DNA of 64,000 nt from Gracilibacillus timonensis (GCF_900086715.1 NZ_FLKH01000012.1:2153805-2217804), one strand, 5' to 3'; positions 15,277 through 24,893 are shown, numbered from the stretch's first letter. Numbers and translations are program-made. The notes: generated from the sequence alone by a model not told the origin.

Positions 15277-15327
15277 TTAATCTACCTCCTTTCTACTTAA
15301 GGATAAAAGAAATGGGGCAAAGGACTA

Positions 15328-17340
15328 ATGGATAGAATAAAAAAATATCAGGTCATTAAAGCTATCTTTTATTTCATCCATATTTACTTGATGTTTGAGC
15401 TGCTTTCTCAATATGGCAGCTTATTGGATGAATTATATTTACCACTTGTTTTTTCAACAATAATAGCCCTCATGACCTATATTATAAACACACAAGTCAA
15501 TAGTAAGTCTAGTAATTTCCTTATTTATTTTTTATTAGCAGGTTCTATAGCATATACCTCTTCGTTAGGCCGAAGTGTTGGTGTCTCTGAAACGGTGCTC
15601 CCTTTTGTTATAACTTTTCAATTATGCGGCTGGTATTTCCAGAAGTTTATGCATGAAATATTAGCGAATCATCGGTTAGTGCGCAGGAATCATCCCAAGA
15701 AGTATGATATACGACTAATTCTTTTGGCTTTAATTAGTGGTTTCTATGTTTTTGCTCACTTCTCCAATACGTTGTACGCTGTTGCTAGAGTTGTTTTTAT
15801 CCTTTACTTTTTCATTAATATAGGCACACCACTAGTTAAAGTCATCTATTTACTATTACATAAAAACCAGCCAAAACGCTCGCTATTATCGTGGATGCTT
15901 GGGGTCCCCGTTGCGGCTTTTTTTCCGTTTTTTCTCTTACACGTGATCCCGTCTTTATTTGGTCAGCCATGGGTGAATGCCTATCTTACGGCCTGGGCCT
16001 TCTTTATTATTCCAATAGGATATACCTACTTGATTTTGGCTAAAAAAATGATTTCGATCAGGTTAGTGATGAATCGGGTTATTTATTACAGTGGTCTGGC
16101 ATTGCTTCAATCGTTATTTCTGCTGTTCTTTTTATTTTGGTTTCATGTCGATCTTAACCTGATGGATACGTTGCAAGTCTTTCTCCCGTTATTATTGTTG
16201 AATATTTTATTTTTCTTTATCAAGGAGCAGTTCGATTATCGACTGCGCAACCTCTTATTTCGAGACAGGAACAATCGGGTGCAGTCTATCGAAAAATTGG
16301 TGAACGAACTGGAACACTGCCTGACCAAAGAAGAGGTTGATAACGTGGCGATACGCGAGATAAATAGAAAGTTCGAGAGAGTGGATGTCACGGTTCTAAC
16401 GTACCATGAGCAAACGGATCAACTAGAGCGAGAATATCTAATCGGCGAGGCGGATTTTGCAGAGGTCCCTTTTTCACAGCTTGCGAATCAAGGGAGCCCT
16501 ATCATGATCGAGCATGAAAATAGGATGGGTATCTGCCTAGCTAAACAGTCCAATACATGGGATTATCTATGGATACGAAAGCAACAAGGTAAAGCGCGTT
16601 TTCAACAAGAGGATAAGGATTGGCTGGTACAATTGGTTTCTTATCTGCGTTTTGCTTATGAGATCATTAGAAGCAATCAACGCTCGGTGAGGCAATTGAT
16701 GGAGGAAGGGGATACATCCCCAGAGGCTTCGCGTTTTCTGTTTCATTTTGGCGAAATAGAGAGACGCAGGTTGGCGGAAGATATTCATGATACGATTTTA
16801 CAAGATCAAATCTATGTTTCTCGAGAGCTAGAAAGGTTGGCCGAGGAAAAAAATCAACCAGAGCTACAAAAACTTCGAAATAAAGTAAAGCAAATCATCG
16901 ATAAAACAAGAGAAACCTGTGAAGATATGATGCCTGCTACCTTATCGCAACAAGGGTTAGCTGCTTCTTTGGAGAAGTTAGGTGTGCAGTTTCAGCAAAC
17001 GACTGCTTTTCAGTTTCGCTATGATGTGGAAATAGAGGCGGAACCTTTTGAGCATCATCAAAAATCACGAGTCATCTATCGGTTGGTCGAGGAGCTGCTG
17101 AATAATGCGATGCAACATGCAGATGCTAAACACGTAACCGTTCATGTGTGGCAAACAGCAGCAGATGTCTACCTTGATTATCTGGATGATGGCAAGGGTT
17201 TTGATGATAAAGAAGCACTACAAGAAGGAGGGACAGGGTTAAACAGCTTCGTAAACAGAGTAGAAAGTGTCGATGGCAGCATGGAGTTGAAAACAGATAC
17301 AAGAAGAGCAGTACAAATCTTAATAACGATACCGAGGTGA
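15328..17340 (+). CDS. comP: ComP-like membrane sensor histidine kinase
   Basis: The 670-aa protein has eight to ten membrane helices over the first ~310 residues and a GAF-like linker. A HisKA_3 domain follows, with ERRRLAEDIHDTILQDQ (phosphorylated His487), and then an ATPase domain with EELLNNAMQHADA, DDGKGFD and GGTGLNSF. The H-box HDTxLQDQ is typical of ComP. It would sense the prenylated peptide outside the cell and phosphorylate the next gene's product. It lies 5 bases from the regulator gene, so the two are one operon. Confidence 0.88.
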   Translation: MDRIKKYQVIKAIFYFIHIYLMFELLSQYGSLLDELYLPLVFSTIIALMTYIINTQVNSKSSNFLIYFLLAGSIAYTSSLGRSVGVSETVLPFVITFQLCGWYFQKFMHEILANHRLVRRNHPKKYDIRLILLALISGFYVFAHFSNTLYAVARVVFILYFFINIGTPLVKVIYLLLHKNQPKRSLLSWMLGVPVAAFFPFFLLHVIPSLFGQPWVNAYLTAWAFFIIPIGYTYLILAKKMISIRLVMNRVIYYSGLALLQSLFLLFFLFWFHVDLNLMDTLQVFLPLLLLNILFFFIKEQFDYRLRNLLFRDRNNRVQSIEKLVNELEHCLTKEEVDNVAIREINRKFERVDVTVLTYHEQTDQLEREYLIGEADFAEVPFSQLANQGSPIMIEHENRMGICLAKQSNTWDYLWIRKQQGKARFQQEDKDWLVQLVSYLRFAYEIIRSNQRSVRQLMEEGDTSPEASRFLFHFGEIERRRLAEDIHDTILQDQIYVSRELERLAEEKNQPELQKLRNKVKQIIDKTRETCEDMMPATLSQQGLAASLEKLGVQFQQTTAFQFRYDVEIEAEPFEHHQKSRVIYRLVEELLNNAMQHADAKHVTVHVWQTAADVYLDYLDDGKGFDDKEALQEGGTGLNSFVNRVESVDGSMELKTDTRRAVQILITIPR

Positions 17341-17344
17341 GCGT

Positions 17345-17965
17345 ATGGTAAACGTGTTAATTGTGGATGATCATCAGTTAGTAGGAGAAGGCACCAAATC
17401 CATGCTGGAAGCTAATGAAGAATTCTCTGTTACCTATACAGCGACAGCGGAGGAGGCTTTATCATTACAAGCATCCTTTGACCTATATATACTGGACCTC
17501 TATTTAGCAGGCATGACAGGATTGACGTTAGCGCAGAAATTATTGCAGCATGATCCGCAACGGAAAGTAGTGCTTTGTACGGGTTTTCCGAAGCAGCATA
17601 CACCGGAGTCTCTTGCGAAAATGGGTATTAGAGGTGTGGTTAGTAAGGAAGCGCCGAAATCGGAGTTTATGCCATTTATCCATTTGATTGTAGCTGGTTA
17701 TACCATTTTTCCTTTCTCGGCTAAACAACACGTTACATCCAATGTGTATGGATTAATAGAGGAAGAGTTGTTAGTGTTAGAGAAGGTTTCCCAAGGCTAT
17801 AAAAATAAAATTATCGCAGAAGACTTATTTGTTTCTGATCGAACCATCGAGCATCGATTGACGAGTATATTTAAAAAATTGGCAGTGAAAAACCGTATGG
17901 AGGCAGTACAGGTGGCGGCGAGGGAAGGGTTGGTTGGAAATCCGGAGAATTTTAAGGAGGAGTAA
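17345..17965 (+). CDS. comA: ComA-like response regulator
   Basis: The 206-aa protein has a receiver domain (DDH at residues 8-10, phosphorylated Asp51 in LDLYLAG, Lys in VSKEAP) and a LuxR-type helix-turn-helix (YKNKIIAEDLFVSDRTIEHR near residues 145-170). Placement after a ComP-like kinase identifies it as ComA-type. In B. subtilis, ComA~P activates genes with TTGCGG-N4-CCGCAA boxes; similar palindromes occur at 9138, 11594 and 13967. Confidence 0.88.
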   Translation: MVNVLIVDDHQLVGEGTKSMLEANEEFSVTYTATAEEALSLQASFDLYILDLYLAGMTGLTLAQKLLQHDPQRKVVLCTGFPKQHTPESLAKMGIRGVVSKEAPKSEFMPFIHLIVAGYTIFPFSAKQHVTSNVYGLIEEELLVLEKVSQGYKNKIIAEDLFVSDRTIEHRLTSIFKKLAVKNRMEAVQVAAREGLVGNPENFKEE

Positions 17966-18246
17966 GCAAGGATTCTTAACTGAAGCCCAAATAGGTATCA
18001 TACGTATATTGGAGCATACTCCGATAAACATATTCCTACTAAGATAGATTTAGACTGGTATGATTGATCGAATATTTCTTTTAACGTATTTCCGAAAGAA
18101 GTCTCCCCCTTCAAGGCGTGTGAAGGGCATAGCCCAACGGTAAGGGGGAGATGAATTTCGGTTGGGCGATAGCCCAAAGGCTTTTTTTTGTCTTTTTTCT
18201 CATTGTGGTATAATCATTATTATAAGAAATAGGGGCTGATTTGACA

Positions 18247-18645
18247 ATGAAATTAGATAGTAATAATCATTCAGTATTCTTGATGTATTATCATCTTGTG
18301 TTGGTTGTAAAATATCGTGGAAAGGTTATTGATGACACAGTTTAAGACTATGCTAAAGACAAATTTGTGTCCTTGAGTGAGAAATACAATATTACATTGG
18401 TCGAGTGGAACCAGGATATTGACCATGTTCATATTTTGTTCAAAGCACAACCTAACAGTGAATTATCGAGATTCATCAATGCATACAAAAGTGCAAGTTC
18501 AAGGCTTATCAAGAAGGCGTTTCCTCATGTTCGTAAAAAGCTATGGAAAGAAATGTTTTGGTCAAGAAGTTTTTGTTTGTTGACGACTGGCGGTTCACCT
18601 ATTGAAGTGGTGAAAAAATATATTGAAAATCAAGGGATAAAGTGA
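18247..18645 (+). pseudogene. tnpA: IS200-type Y1 transposase TnpA, interrupted by a stop codon
   Basis: Read from ATG 18247 the 132-codon frame encodes a typical TnpA: MYYHLVLVVKYRGKV, the HUH metal-binding motif in DIDHVHILF, and the catalytic tyrosine in VVKKYIENQG. Codon 33 is TAA (18343-18345), so only a fragment can be made unless translation restarts at a downstream TTG. The rest of the sequence is intact, which suggests recent inactivation or a sequence error. Confidence 0.85.
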
Positions 18646-18656
18646 GGTGATTTGAT

Positions 18657-19769
18657 ATGGCTAAACAAAACAAAGCGTATAAATTCAGGGTGTATCCAAC
18701 AGATGAACAGGCTTTGATGATACGCAAAACTTTCGGTTGTGTTCGTTTTGTCTACAACAAAATGTTAGCAGAGCGCAAAGAAACATACGAAAAACTAAAA
18801 GATGATAAAGAAGCACTGAAAAATTTGAAACACCCAACTCCTGCTAAATATAAAAAGGAGTTTGCATGGCTGAAAGAAGTGGACTCTTTAGCGCTGGCGA
18901 ACGCACAATTAAACGTAGATAAGGCTTATAAAGCCTTCTTCAAGGGGAATGCCAAGTTTCCAAAATTCAAAAGTAAACGACACAGACAAAGCTACACAAC
19001 GAATGTAGTAAATGGAAATATTCAGTTGTTGGATGGTCATATCAAATTACCTAAACTTAAAATGGTTAAAATCAAGAAACATAGGGAAATCCCTTCAGAA
19101 TACAAAATCAAATCTTGTACCTTATCTATGACTTCATCAGGAAAATACTATATTTCTATTCTTACAGAGTACGAGAAGGAGATTGAAAGCAAAGAAATTG
19201 AAAAAGTTGTTGGTTTAGACTTTGCGATGGATGGACTATTTGTAGATAGTAAGGGTGAGAAAGCCAATTACCCCAAGTTTTATCGACAAATGCTTGAGAA
19301 ATTAGCGAAAGAACAACGCAAGCTTTCTCGTAAAAAGAAAGGCTCTGCAAATTGGAATAAACAACGTATTAGGGTAGCTAAAACTCAAGAAAAAGTTGCA
19401 AATCAACGTAACAACTTTCTCCATCATAAATCAAAGGAGTTAGTGTCTAACTTTGACGCTGTTGTGATCGAAGATTTAGACATGAAAGGGATGTCACAGG
19501 CACTAAAGTTTGGAAAAAGTGTCGCTGATAATGGGTGGGGAATGTTCACTTCTTTCTTACAGTACAAACTAAAAGAACAAGGTAAACAACTTGTCAAAAT
19601 AGATAAATGGTTTCCCTCTACAAAAACTTGTTCGAACTGTGGTTCAGTAAAAGAAATCGAATTATCAGAACGTACTTATCAATGTGCTTGTGGACTAAAC
19701 ATTGATAGGGATTACAATTCAGCACTCAATATCAAAAAAGAAGGAATTCGCTTATTGGCAACTGCCTAA
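18657..19769 (+). CDS. tnpB: TnpB, IS200/IS605 RNA-guided nuclease
   Basis: This 370-aa protein has the full TnpB layout: N-terminal NKAYKFRVYPTDEQ, RuvC Asp in VGLDFAMDG, Glu in VIEDLDMKG, zinc finger CSNCG/CACG and final Asp in NIDRDYNSA. Length is normal. It starts 11 bases after the broken tnpA behind GAGGTGATTTGAT. TnpB cuts DNA chosen by an RNA from the element's right end and favours element retention. It differs strongly from the first tnpB, so the two elements are independent arrivals. Confidence 0.92.
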   Translation: MAKQNKAYKFRVYPTDEQALMIRKTFGCVRFVYNKMLAERKETYEKLKDDKEALKNLKHPTPAKYKKEFAWLKEVDSLALANAQLNVDKAYKAFFKGNAKFPKFKSKRHRQSYTTNVVNGNIQLLDGHIKLPKLKMVKIKKHREIPSEYKIKSCTLSMTSSGKYYISILTEYEKEIESKEIEKVVGLDFAMDGLFVDSKGEKANYPKFYRQMLEKLAKEQRKLSRKKKGSANWNKQRIRVAKTQEKVANQRNNFLHHKSKELVSNFDAVVIEDLDMKGMSQALKFGKSVADNGWGMFTSFLQYKLKEQGKQLVKIDKWFPSTKTCSNCGSVKEIELSERTYQCACGLNIDRDYNSALNIKKEGIRLLATA

Positions 19770-19897
19770 AAATGATATAAACTCTTGGAACAAGAGGGTT
19801 AGCTTGGTCAATTTCGTTAGCTACCAAAAGTGGCGATTACCCAAGAAGCCCCCACTTCAAGCAACCCGCAAGGGTGGTAAGTGGTGGGAGTAGTTCA
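19770..19897 (+). ncRNA. Candidate omega RNA scaffold at the right end
   Basis: The interval after tnpB carries nested hairpins, including CCCCCACTT...AAGTGGTGGG, and ends in TAGTTCA, matching the right end of the other element. By analogy with studied TnpB systems it forms the guide RNA scaffold. The guide would be the next ~20 bases, 19898-19917, inside the ribosome site and start of the following lipoprotein gene. No expression evidence is available. Confidence 0.55.
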
Positions 19898-19902
19898 CGA
19901 AG

Positions 19903-20307
19903 GTGAATCCATTGAGTTTACGAACGTTTGTGATCAGTGTGTTAAGTGTCATCGGTTGTACAACATTGCTAGGTTGCACCTCAGAAAGTGATCAAATTCC
20001 GGTTTCAGGAAAGATTATCGTGGAACAAGAGGAATATGAAATGATAACAGCGAATTATTCCTCAGATGGAGAGGAAGTAGACCTCTATTCCGTTGGAGAG
20101 AAATCTGCACAGGAAGTAGCTGACGATTTTGAAAATAGGACACTGCCAAAGAATACGGAGATAAAAATTGCAGTAGAAGATCAACCATCTCTTACCGTTT
20201 TGGAATGGTCAGAGGATGAACAATCGACCGAAGTGAGTATAGAAGATGATACCATTACCACGCCATCAAAGACAGGTGTTTATATTTATGGAAGCAATCT
20301 GGCCTGA
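19903..20307 (+). CDS. Putative lipoprotein, C-terminus frameshifted
   Basis: The 134-aa frame has a lipobox LLGC near residues 22-25 and an acidic mature part, so it would be anchored on the outer membrane face. At codon ~129 the frame leaves the likely original. From GG at 20290-20291 the alternate frame reads YEAIWPDGEATFVFDINVE and stops at 20347, a natural ending. One extra G would explain this. Start choice is GTG 19903 or TTG 19912. It lies directly against the IS right end. No family was recognised. Confidence 0.6.
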   Translation: MNPLSLRTFVISVLSVIGCTTLLGCTSESDQIPVSGKIIVEQEEYEMITANYSSDGEEVDLYSVGEKSAQEVADDFENRTLPKNTEIKIAVEDQPSLTVLEWSEDEQSTEVSIEDDTITTPSKTGVYIYGSNLA

Positions 20308-20410
20308 TGGCGAAGCTACTTTTGTATTTGATATCAATGTAGAGTAGGACTATGGCGCTCATGGAATAGTAGGCTTTTTTAAATTCAAAATACACCACCC
20401 TAAACAACCC

Positions 20411-20444
20411 GCAGAAGGAAGAACTCGAGTGATCATCCTTCTGC
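20411..20444 (+). terminator. Rho-independent terminator after the lipoprotein gene
   Basis: GCAGAAGGA (20411-20419) pairs with TCCTTCTGC (20436-20444), followed by CTTTTCC. It overlaps the end of the convergent DUF2254 gene. Confidence 0.65.
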
Positions 20445-21755
20445 CTTTTCCCCATCCCATTCTTCCCCGCAGAAATGCGCGAATTTTTCGGTGATATCTT
20501 TTAGATGTTGATACTCCATTGCTGAGAGATTGCTACTATCGACGGCTTCCAAGGTGTATTGCGTGAAATTCCATACTTCTTTTTGAATCGCCGCCTCACT
20601 GACGACAGCCATCTTGTATAATGTGTCGACCATGCTATATATAACGGAGATATCGTCTTTTCCATAATGTTTGATTTGATAAAAACTAAGAAATAAGTAA
20701 TCACGAAAGTTTTCTTGTTCCATGATGAAGCGCAAGTCGCCGTTTTTATCTGAAAAATAGGTCACGGGATAATAATGATCCGCTAACTCGGAAAGCAAAC
20801 CACCAATGCGATGAATACAATTAATCGCCGTATTCGGATCATTCATACTGGGTGATAGTGCCTTTACCGCAATCTCCACCAATTTTCCAATCGAAAAGCC
20901 AATATCCTGCAGATCAGTCCGTTCATCACCGATTACTAAAAAATCGTCGTGTTCGGGTAAGTTATTGTTTTTGTCGCCTAAAGTCCAAAGGTGAAAAACG
21001 GGCATACCTTTCGGGACATAATCACCTACCTGAAAAGTGGATTCTAACACCATATTATTCACACTAGCCCAGTTAATCAGGTAATTATAATAGACTTGCT
21101 GAATATAACCGGATTGCCTAGCATAAATGGTCTGTCTATCCTTTTCCTTGATCGTATCTATTTGTGAAGGCTCCCAGTGCTGATGTTCTCCATACGTTCG
21201 TTCTACAAATGTTTCGCTGATTAATGCGGACGTCTTGTTACGAATGACGCCAATTAAGAAGTTTACTTGGGCCCATCGTGCAGAAAAATGGATAAACAAA
21301 ATAAAAAAGCCAAGTGAAATCATCGTAATGATAACCGTGAAAAAAGGACTAAGCAAATCTTGTTGGTTTGTTTCTGTCAATAACCATAAGTTAATGAGCA
21401 CAAAAAGAAAACCAAATGTGTAAACACCCAACACATGCTGGGTGATCTTGCTCTGCATAAAGTCCTGTAAGGCACGAGGGGAAAATTGGGATGAATAGGT
21501 TGTCAGCATCACCATAATCGTTGAGAAGCTGATCGTTGTCATTGTCAGCATCGCTGTAATTAAGGCAGCATAAAGCTGTTTTGCTATACTTTGGCCGGTT
21601 AGTAAGATATTCGGTATACTGTCGGACGCTTTAGGGACGAGCCAAACATCCAGTGTCGTGATTACTCCTGCTGCAATGATAGAACATACCCCATATACGA
21701 CAGGTAAAAACCAGAAACTGTCGCGAGCGGTTGTCCAGAATGTGGTGTTTTTCAC
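20433..21755 (-). CDS. DUF2254 family membrane protein
   Basis: This 440-aa protein has four N-terminal membrane helices (near residues 15-35, 60-85, 105-125 and 135-155) and a long soluble C-terminal part. The region TTISFSTIMVMLTTYSSQFS and the segment KALSPSMNDPNTAINC are characteristic of DUF2254. The family's function is not established; suggestions include transport or stress-related membrane roles. It is a single gene on the minus strand. Confidence 0.85.
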   Translation of the reverse strand: MKNTTFWTTARDSFWFLPVVYGVCSIIAAGVITTLDVWLVPKASDSIPNILLTGQSIAKQLYAALITAMLTMTTISFSTIMVMLTTYSSQFSPRALQDFMQSKITQHVLGVYTFGFLFVLINLWLLTETNQQDLLSPFFTVIITMISLGFFILFIHFSARWAQVNFLIGVIRNKTSALISETFVERTYGEHQHWEPSQIDTIKEKDRQTIYARQSGYIQQVYYNYLINWASVNNMVLESTFQVGDYVPKGMPVFHLWTLGDKNNNLPEHDDFLVIGDERTDLQDIGFSIGKLVEIAVKALSPSMNDPNTAINCIHRIGGLLSELADHYYPVTYFSDKNGDLRFIMEQENFRDYLFLSFYQIKHYGKDDISVIYSMVDTLYKMAVVSEAAIQKEVWNFTQYTLEAVDSSNLSAMEYQHLKDITEKFAHFCGEEWDGEKAEG

Positions 21756-21944
21756 GTTATCCCTCTTTTCTCATAAAGTTTCCTCTCGCCTTATCATCCT
21801 TTCCCTTTTTGTATAAAATGAAACGAAAAAGCAGAAAAACGATGAGTCTTGCAGATGTTTAGGGTTCATTAACAGCGGGAACAACGACTGAACAAGTCTT
21901 CTTACCATGCAGAAGATATAAAAAATATAAAGGAGAGTTAGTTC

Positions 21945-22745
21945 ATGCTTTTACAAGATAAAATCAAGCAACTCAAACAAATCAGTTACGAGGAACCGCA
22001 AAAGGTACTTTCTGTGTATCTGAATACCGACCATAGAGACCCTGAACAACAAGGAGGGGCCTGGAAAATCGAATTAAAAAACGGATTGAAAGACCTGGCA
22101 GATGCAACAAAGGAAAGCAGCTCCCATGAGGAAAAAAATCAATCCAAGACGATTCGGCAAAAGGTGGAGCAAGAGGTTTATGATCGAGAAGCGAGAAAAG
22201 AATTATTTAGAGGTTTCGTTCTTTTCGGGACGGCAGATGAAGATTTATGGTTTACACAAGCTTTGCATATTCCCGTCGAAACAGCCTTTCATTGGGAGAA
22301 TGAACCTGCCCTCGACCAATTGAAAAAACTGGAGCAGGCGTATCCTTACACAGGTATCATCGTCATTCAACAAGACGAAGTTGCCGTTCTTGAAACAGAG
22401 TTGGGGACGTTGGTGGATCACTCGCACTATACCTTGGATCTGAACACGAATGATTGGCGCCAACACCAAGGCCCACAGGGTGATGATATCACACAAGGCG
22501 GAGCCAAAAAAGATGAATTCAAAGCACGCGTGAAAGAACATCAACAACGGTGGTTTAAAGCGTTGGTTGCCAAGATGGAAAAAAGGGCTGGCCAACGAAA
22601 TTGGGAACAAATATATCTCGTTGGTGAAAAGAATGAAGTAGAACCGTTGAAGGATTATTTTAATAAAACCATTGATAAAACCATCCCTCGTAACTTATTA
22701 AACAGTGATGCCGATAAAATCCTCGATGAGGTACTGGGAGACTAG
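21945..22745 (+). CDS. VLRF1-family (aeRF1-type) release factor homologue
   Basis: This 266-aa protein starts with LLQDKIKQLKQI and VLSVYLNTD, the hallmark of Bacillaceae proteins annotated as VLRF1/aeRF1-type release factors. The central domain carries a long charged helix, and the C-terminus (QIYLVGEKNEVEPLKDYF) matches the third domain of eRF1-like folds. Such proteins are thought to act on peptidyl-tRNA in ribosome rescue; here that is an inference. A good AAAGGAGAGTTAGTTC site precedes the ATG. Confidence 0.75.
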   Translation: MLLQDKIKQLKQISYEEPQKVLSVYLNTDHRDPEQQGGAWKIELKNGLKDLADATKESSSHEEKNQSKTIRQKVEQEVYDREARKELFRGFVLFGTADEDLWFTQALHIPVETAFHWENEPALDQLKKLEQAYPYTGIIVIQQDEVAVLETELGTLVDHSHYTLDLNTNDWRQHQGPQGDDITQGGAKKDEFKARVKEHQQRWFKALVAKMEKRAGQRNWEQIYLVGEKNEVEPLKDYFNKTIDKTIPRNLLNSDADKILDEVLGD

Positions 22746-22896
22746 GTTGACCAGTACAAACCGTGAGAATCCCGATCCTGATGGCTAAGCCCTTAACTAG
22801 GTCTTGCTTCATCTGCCCAACAAGCCATGAAAAGTGCGCTTTTGTTCAATAGGTGTTATGATTACGGATAAGTAAGTCGGTAAAGGAGCAAGGCAG

Positions 22897-23559
22897 ATGA
22901 ATCGGAACCAAAGGAAAAGATGGGGAGAGGCCATCAAGTACCTCGTGTGGACTAGCTTGATCACCGTTGCGGTGCTTGTGTTTGTTTCCCTTTTGATAAA
23001 CAATCTATCATCCGAACAAGCAGATCAGGAAGAACATTTGCCAAGATTAAGTGAATCATTGTGGGAGCATCGGCCGTTAGTCGAAAAGTATGCCGAACAA
23101 GAGGGTGTCGAAGAGCATGTCGATACGATCTTGGCCATGATGATGCAGGAGTCTGGCGGAAGAGGGACGGATCCAATGCAATCTTCGGAAAGCTTTTGCG
23201 GAGAGCGAGGCTGTATTGAGGATGTCGAAGAATCGATTGAAAAGGGTGTAGCTTACTTTTCAAGTGCATTGGAAAAGGCAGATGGTGATGTCAAATTAGC
23301 CGTGCAGTCCTATAATTTTGGACATGGTTTTATTAATTATGTTCAAGAGGATCAAGAAGGAGCCTATTCGGAAGAGGCAGCAATTGCCTTTTCACAGCAT
23401 ATGTATGAGGAATCCGGCAAGGATGAATCCATCTATACCTGTTTGCGTGCTGAGGCAGAGGAGCTGGAGGCGTGCTATGGCGATATTCATTATGTGACGT
23501 CGGTAATGGGCTATAAGGAAGCCGTGGATGAAGAGATGGCCGAGCAAGCAAATCAATAG
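22897..23559 (+). CDS. Membrane-anchored lysozyme-like (transglycosylase) protein
   Basis: In this 220-aa protein one membrane helix (residues ~15-35) is followed by an extracellular lysozyme-like domain. AMMMQESGGRGTDPMQSSES contains the presumed catalytic Glu, as in the CwlT N-terminal domain and related proteins. VQSYNFGHGFINYV is the family's second conserved block. It would cleave peptidoglycan at the cell surface. It is a stand-alone gene followed by a strong terminator. Confidence 0.85.
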   Translation: MNRNQRKRWGEAIKYLVWTSLITVAVLVFVSLLINNLSSEQADQEEHLPRLSESLWEHRPLVEKYAEQEGVEEHVDTILAMMMQESGGRGTDPMQSSESFCGERGCIEDVEESIEKGVAYFSSALEKADGDVKLAVQSYNFGHGFINYVQEDQEGAYSEEAAIAFSQHMYEESGKDESIYTCLRAEAEELEACYGDIHYVTSVMGYKEAVDEEMAEQANQ

Positions 23560-23569
23560 GTTTCAAACA

Positions 23570-23613
23570 AAGAATCTGTTCCTTCCAATTTGAGAGGGGC
23601 GGGTTCTTTTTTT
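23570..23613 (+). terminator. Rho-independent terminator
   Basis: AAGAATCTGTTCC (23570-23582) pairs, with several G-U pairs, to GGGGCGGGTTCTT (23596-23608), followed by a T run to 23613. Confidence 0.75.
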
Positions 23614-24117
23614 GTAGAAGACGAGATGGAAGCTGCAATAGGTTCATCTTTTGGAAGTTTGATTATAGCGATATTGTCATTTGAACAAAAAACTACTGAT
23701 GAGCCTAGCGAGCAAAATGGTGGTTATTTTATAACTACAGGATTGTGTAGCTGCCTCCTTGAAAGGCTATGCACTACTAGCATTTGGTGTTGCAGCAAAG
23801 AGCGCTTTTTTTAGTATATGTTCTATCTGTAATTATTATATCCTATTTAGTAGTTAGTTGAAAAACATGACTATGCTTTTTTAAACAAGGGTGTCATGAT
23901 AGCTACTGGGACATACCGGAGGCAGTCTAACTTAACTCCATTACCTTTATCAACTTCAAGCTAAACCTGTACCAAATAAAGTAACTAGGGGCTAATTTGT
24001 CAAGATGTTGAAACTTTTTGGTTTATCGCTCGTAAATACTAGGTATAAGAACTATATGGGGATACATAGGCATGATAAAGAGAGAGTCGTACAAATAACT
24101 GAAAATGGAGTGATAAA
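23614..24117. other. Intergenic stretch, no supported gene
   Basis: A 74-codon plus frame (23590-23814) overlaps the terminator and has no ribosome site. Over 23740-23840 a second frame looks hydrophobic and alanine-rich, but it also lacks a start. It may hold a decayed small gene. Confidence 0.4.
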
Positions 24118-24837
24118 ATGGAACAGGAGAACAAACAGCAAGAAGAGCTGGAAGAAACAAGTGAGCAGGAACCAGTTCATGAGACGCAAGCGGAACAAGA
24201 AGGTGGCGAGGAGCAAAAGCAAGCCTCCAAGGAAAGCAACTCGCTAAACTTTGATTTTGCAGCGAGTATGAAAGAGACAAAAGGGATTGCCTTAGACGCT
24301 ATTATTCGACCGCACAAGGTGGTGAGCTCCGGTCAATCGGTTCGGCTGGAAACAAGTGGCTTGATCTTATTGGTGTTAGCCCTGTTAATTAGTATTTGCA
24401 GTTTTCTTTTTTATAGATTTGGTTTTGACGGTTTATTAAGCTTTTTTGAAGATGTAGGGTTTGTCTTTGTCTTAACCACCTTCTTTTCATGGGTGATTAC
24501 CTTTGTGATTGGTTATCTTTCCGTCTATCTGCTGCTGCGCTATTTCGGCGATCGCATGATGGATCATAAGCAATTGCTCACCCAATATGCGATTGTGAAT
24601 GTCCCATTTGCTTTGGTATTTTGTCTTGTTATTCTTTTCTTTGGCTTTTTGATGGTGGACCTGTTTGTGATTACCTATGTGTTTGCTTTAATGCTGTATG
24701 GTTTATTGCATATTTACTTGTTTGTCGTGAATATGAAACAGCCGAAATACGATCTCTATTGGACGATGACTGGTTATTTATTGTTTTTAATCGTGGTTAG
24801 TTATCTGTTGACGGGGATTGATTTTGGCTCGCTATAA
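24118..24837 (+). CDS. Yip1-like multi-helix membrane protein
   Basis: This 239-aa protein has about 45 N-terminal residues extremely rich in Glu and Gln, then FAASMKETKGIALDAIIRPH and five membrane helices. The short motif before the first helix plus five helices resembles Yip1-domain proteins found in Firmicutes. Its function is unknown. It is a single gene with its own terminator. The assignment rests on topology and the IIRP-type motif and is moderate. Confidence 0.5.
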   Translation: MEQENKQQEELEETSEQEPVHETQAEQEGGEEQKQASKESNSLNFDFAASMKETKGIALDAIIRPHKVVSSGQSVRLETSGLILLVLALLISICSFLFYRFGFDGLLSFFEDVGFVFVLTTFFSWVITFVIGYLSVYLLLRYFGDRMMDHKQLLTQYAIVNVPFALVFCLVILFFGFLMVDLFVITYVFALMLYGLLHIYLFVVNMKQPKYDLYWTMTGYLLFLIVVSYLLTGIDFGSL

Positions 24838-24844
24838 GAGAAGA

Positions 24845-24893
24845 GGGACTATCGCGAAATCCATGAGGGATTTTACGTTAGCCCCTTTTTTAA
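24845..24893 (+). terminator. Rho-independent terminator
   Basis: GGGACTATCGCGAAATCC pairs imperfectly with GGATTTTACGTTAGCCCC across a short loop, followed by TTTTTT. Confidence 0.65.

Larger units (their letters stand above)
18103..19897 (+). mobile_element. IS200/IS605-family element with broken tnpA and intact tnpB
   Basis: The left end contains the hairpin TCTCCCCCTT (18103-18112) / AAGGGGGAGA (18142-18151) and a second stem TTGGGC/GCCCAA (18162-18177). The right end is a hairpin followed by TAGTTCA at 19891-19897. Gene order is tnpA then tnpB. tnpA has an in-frame stop, so the element cannot move by itself. The exact left boundary may extend a few bases further. Confidence 0.88.

Noticed and set aside
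23590..23814. 74-codon plus ORF, with an alanine-rich second frame resembling a bacteriocin core
   Set aside because: The ORF overlaps a strong terminator and neither frame has a ribosome site; the likeness to a bacteriocin is too weak to support.
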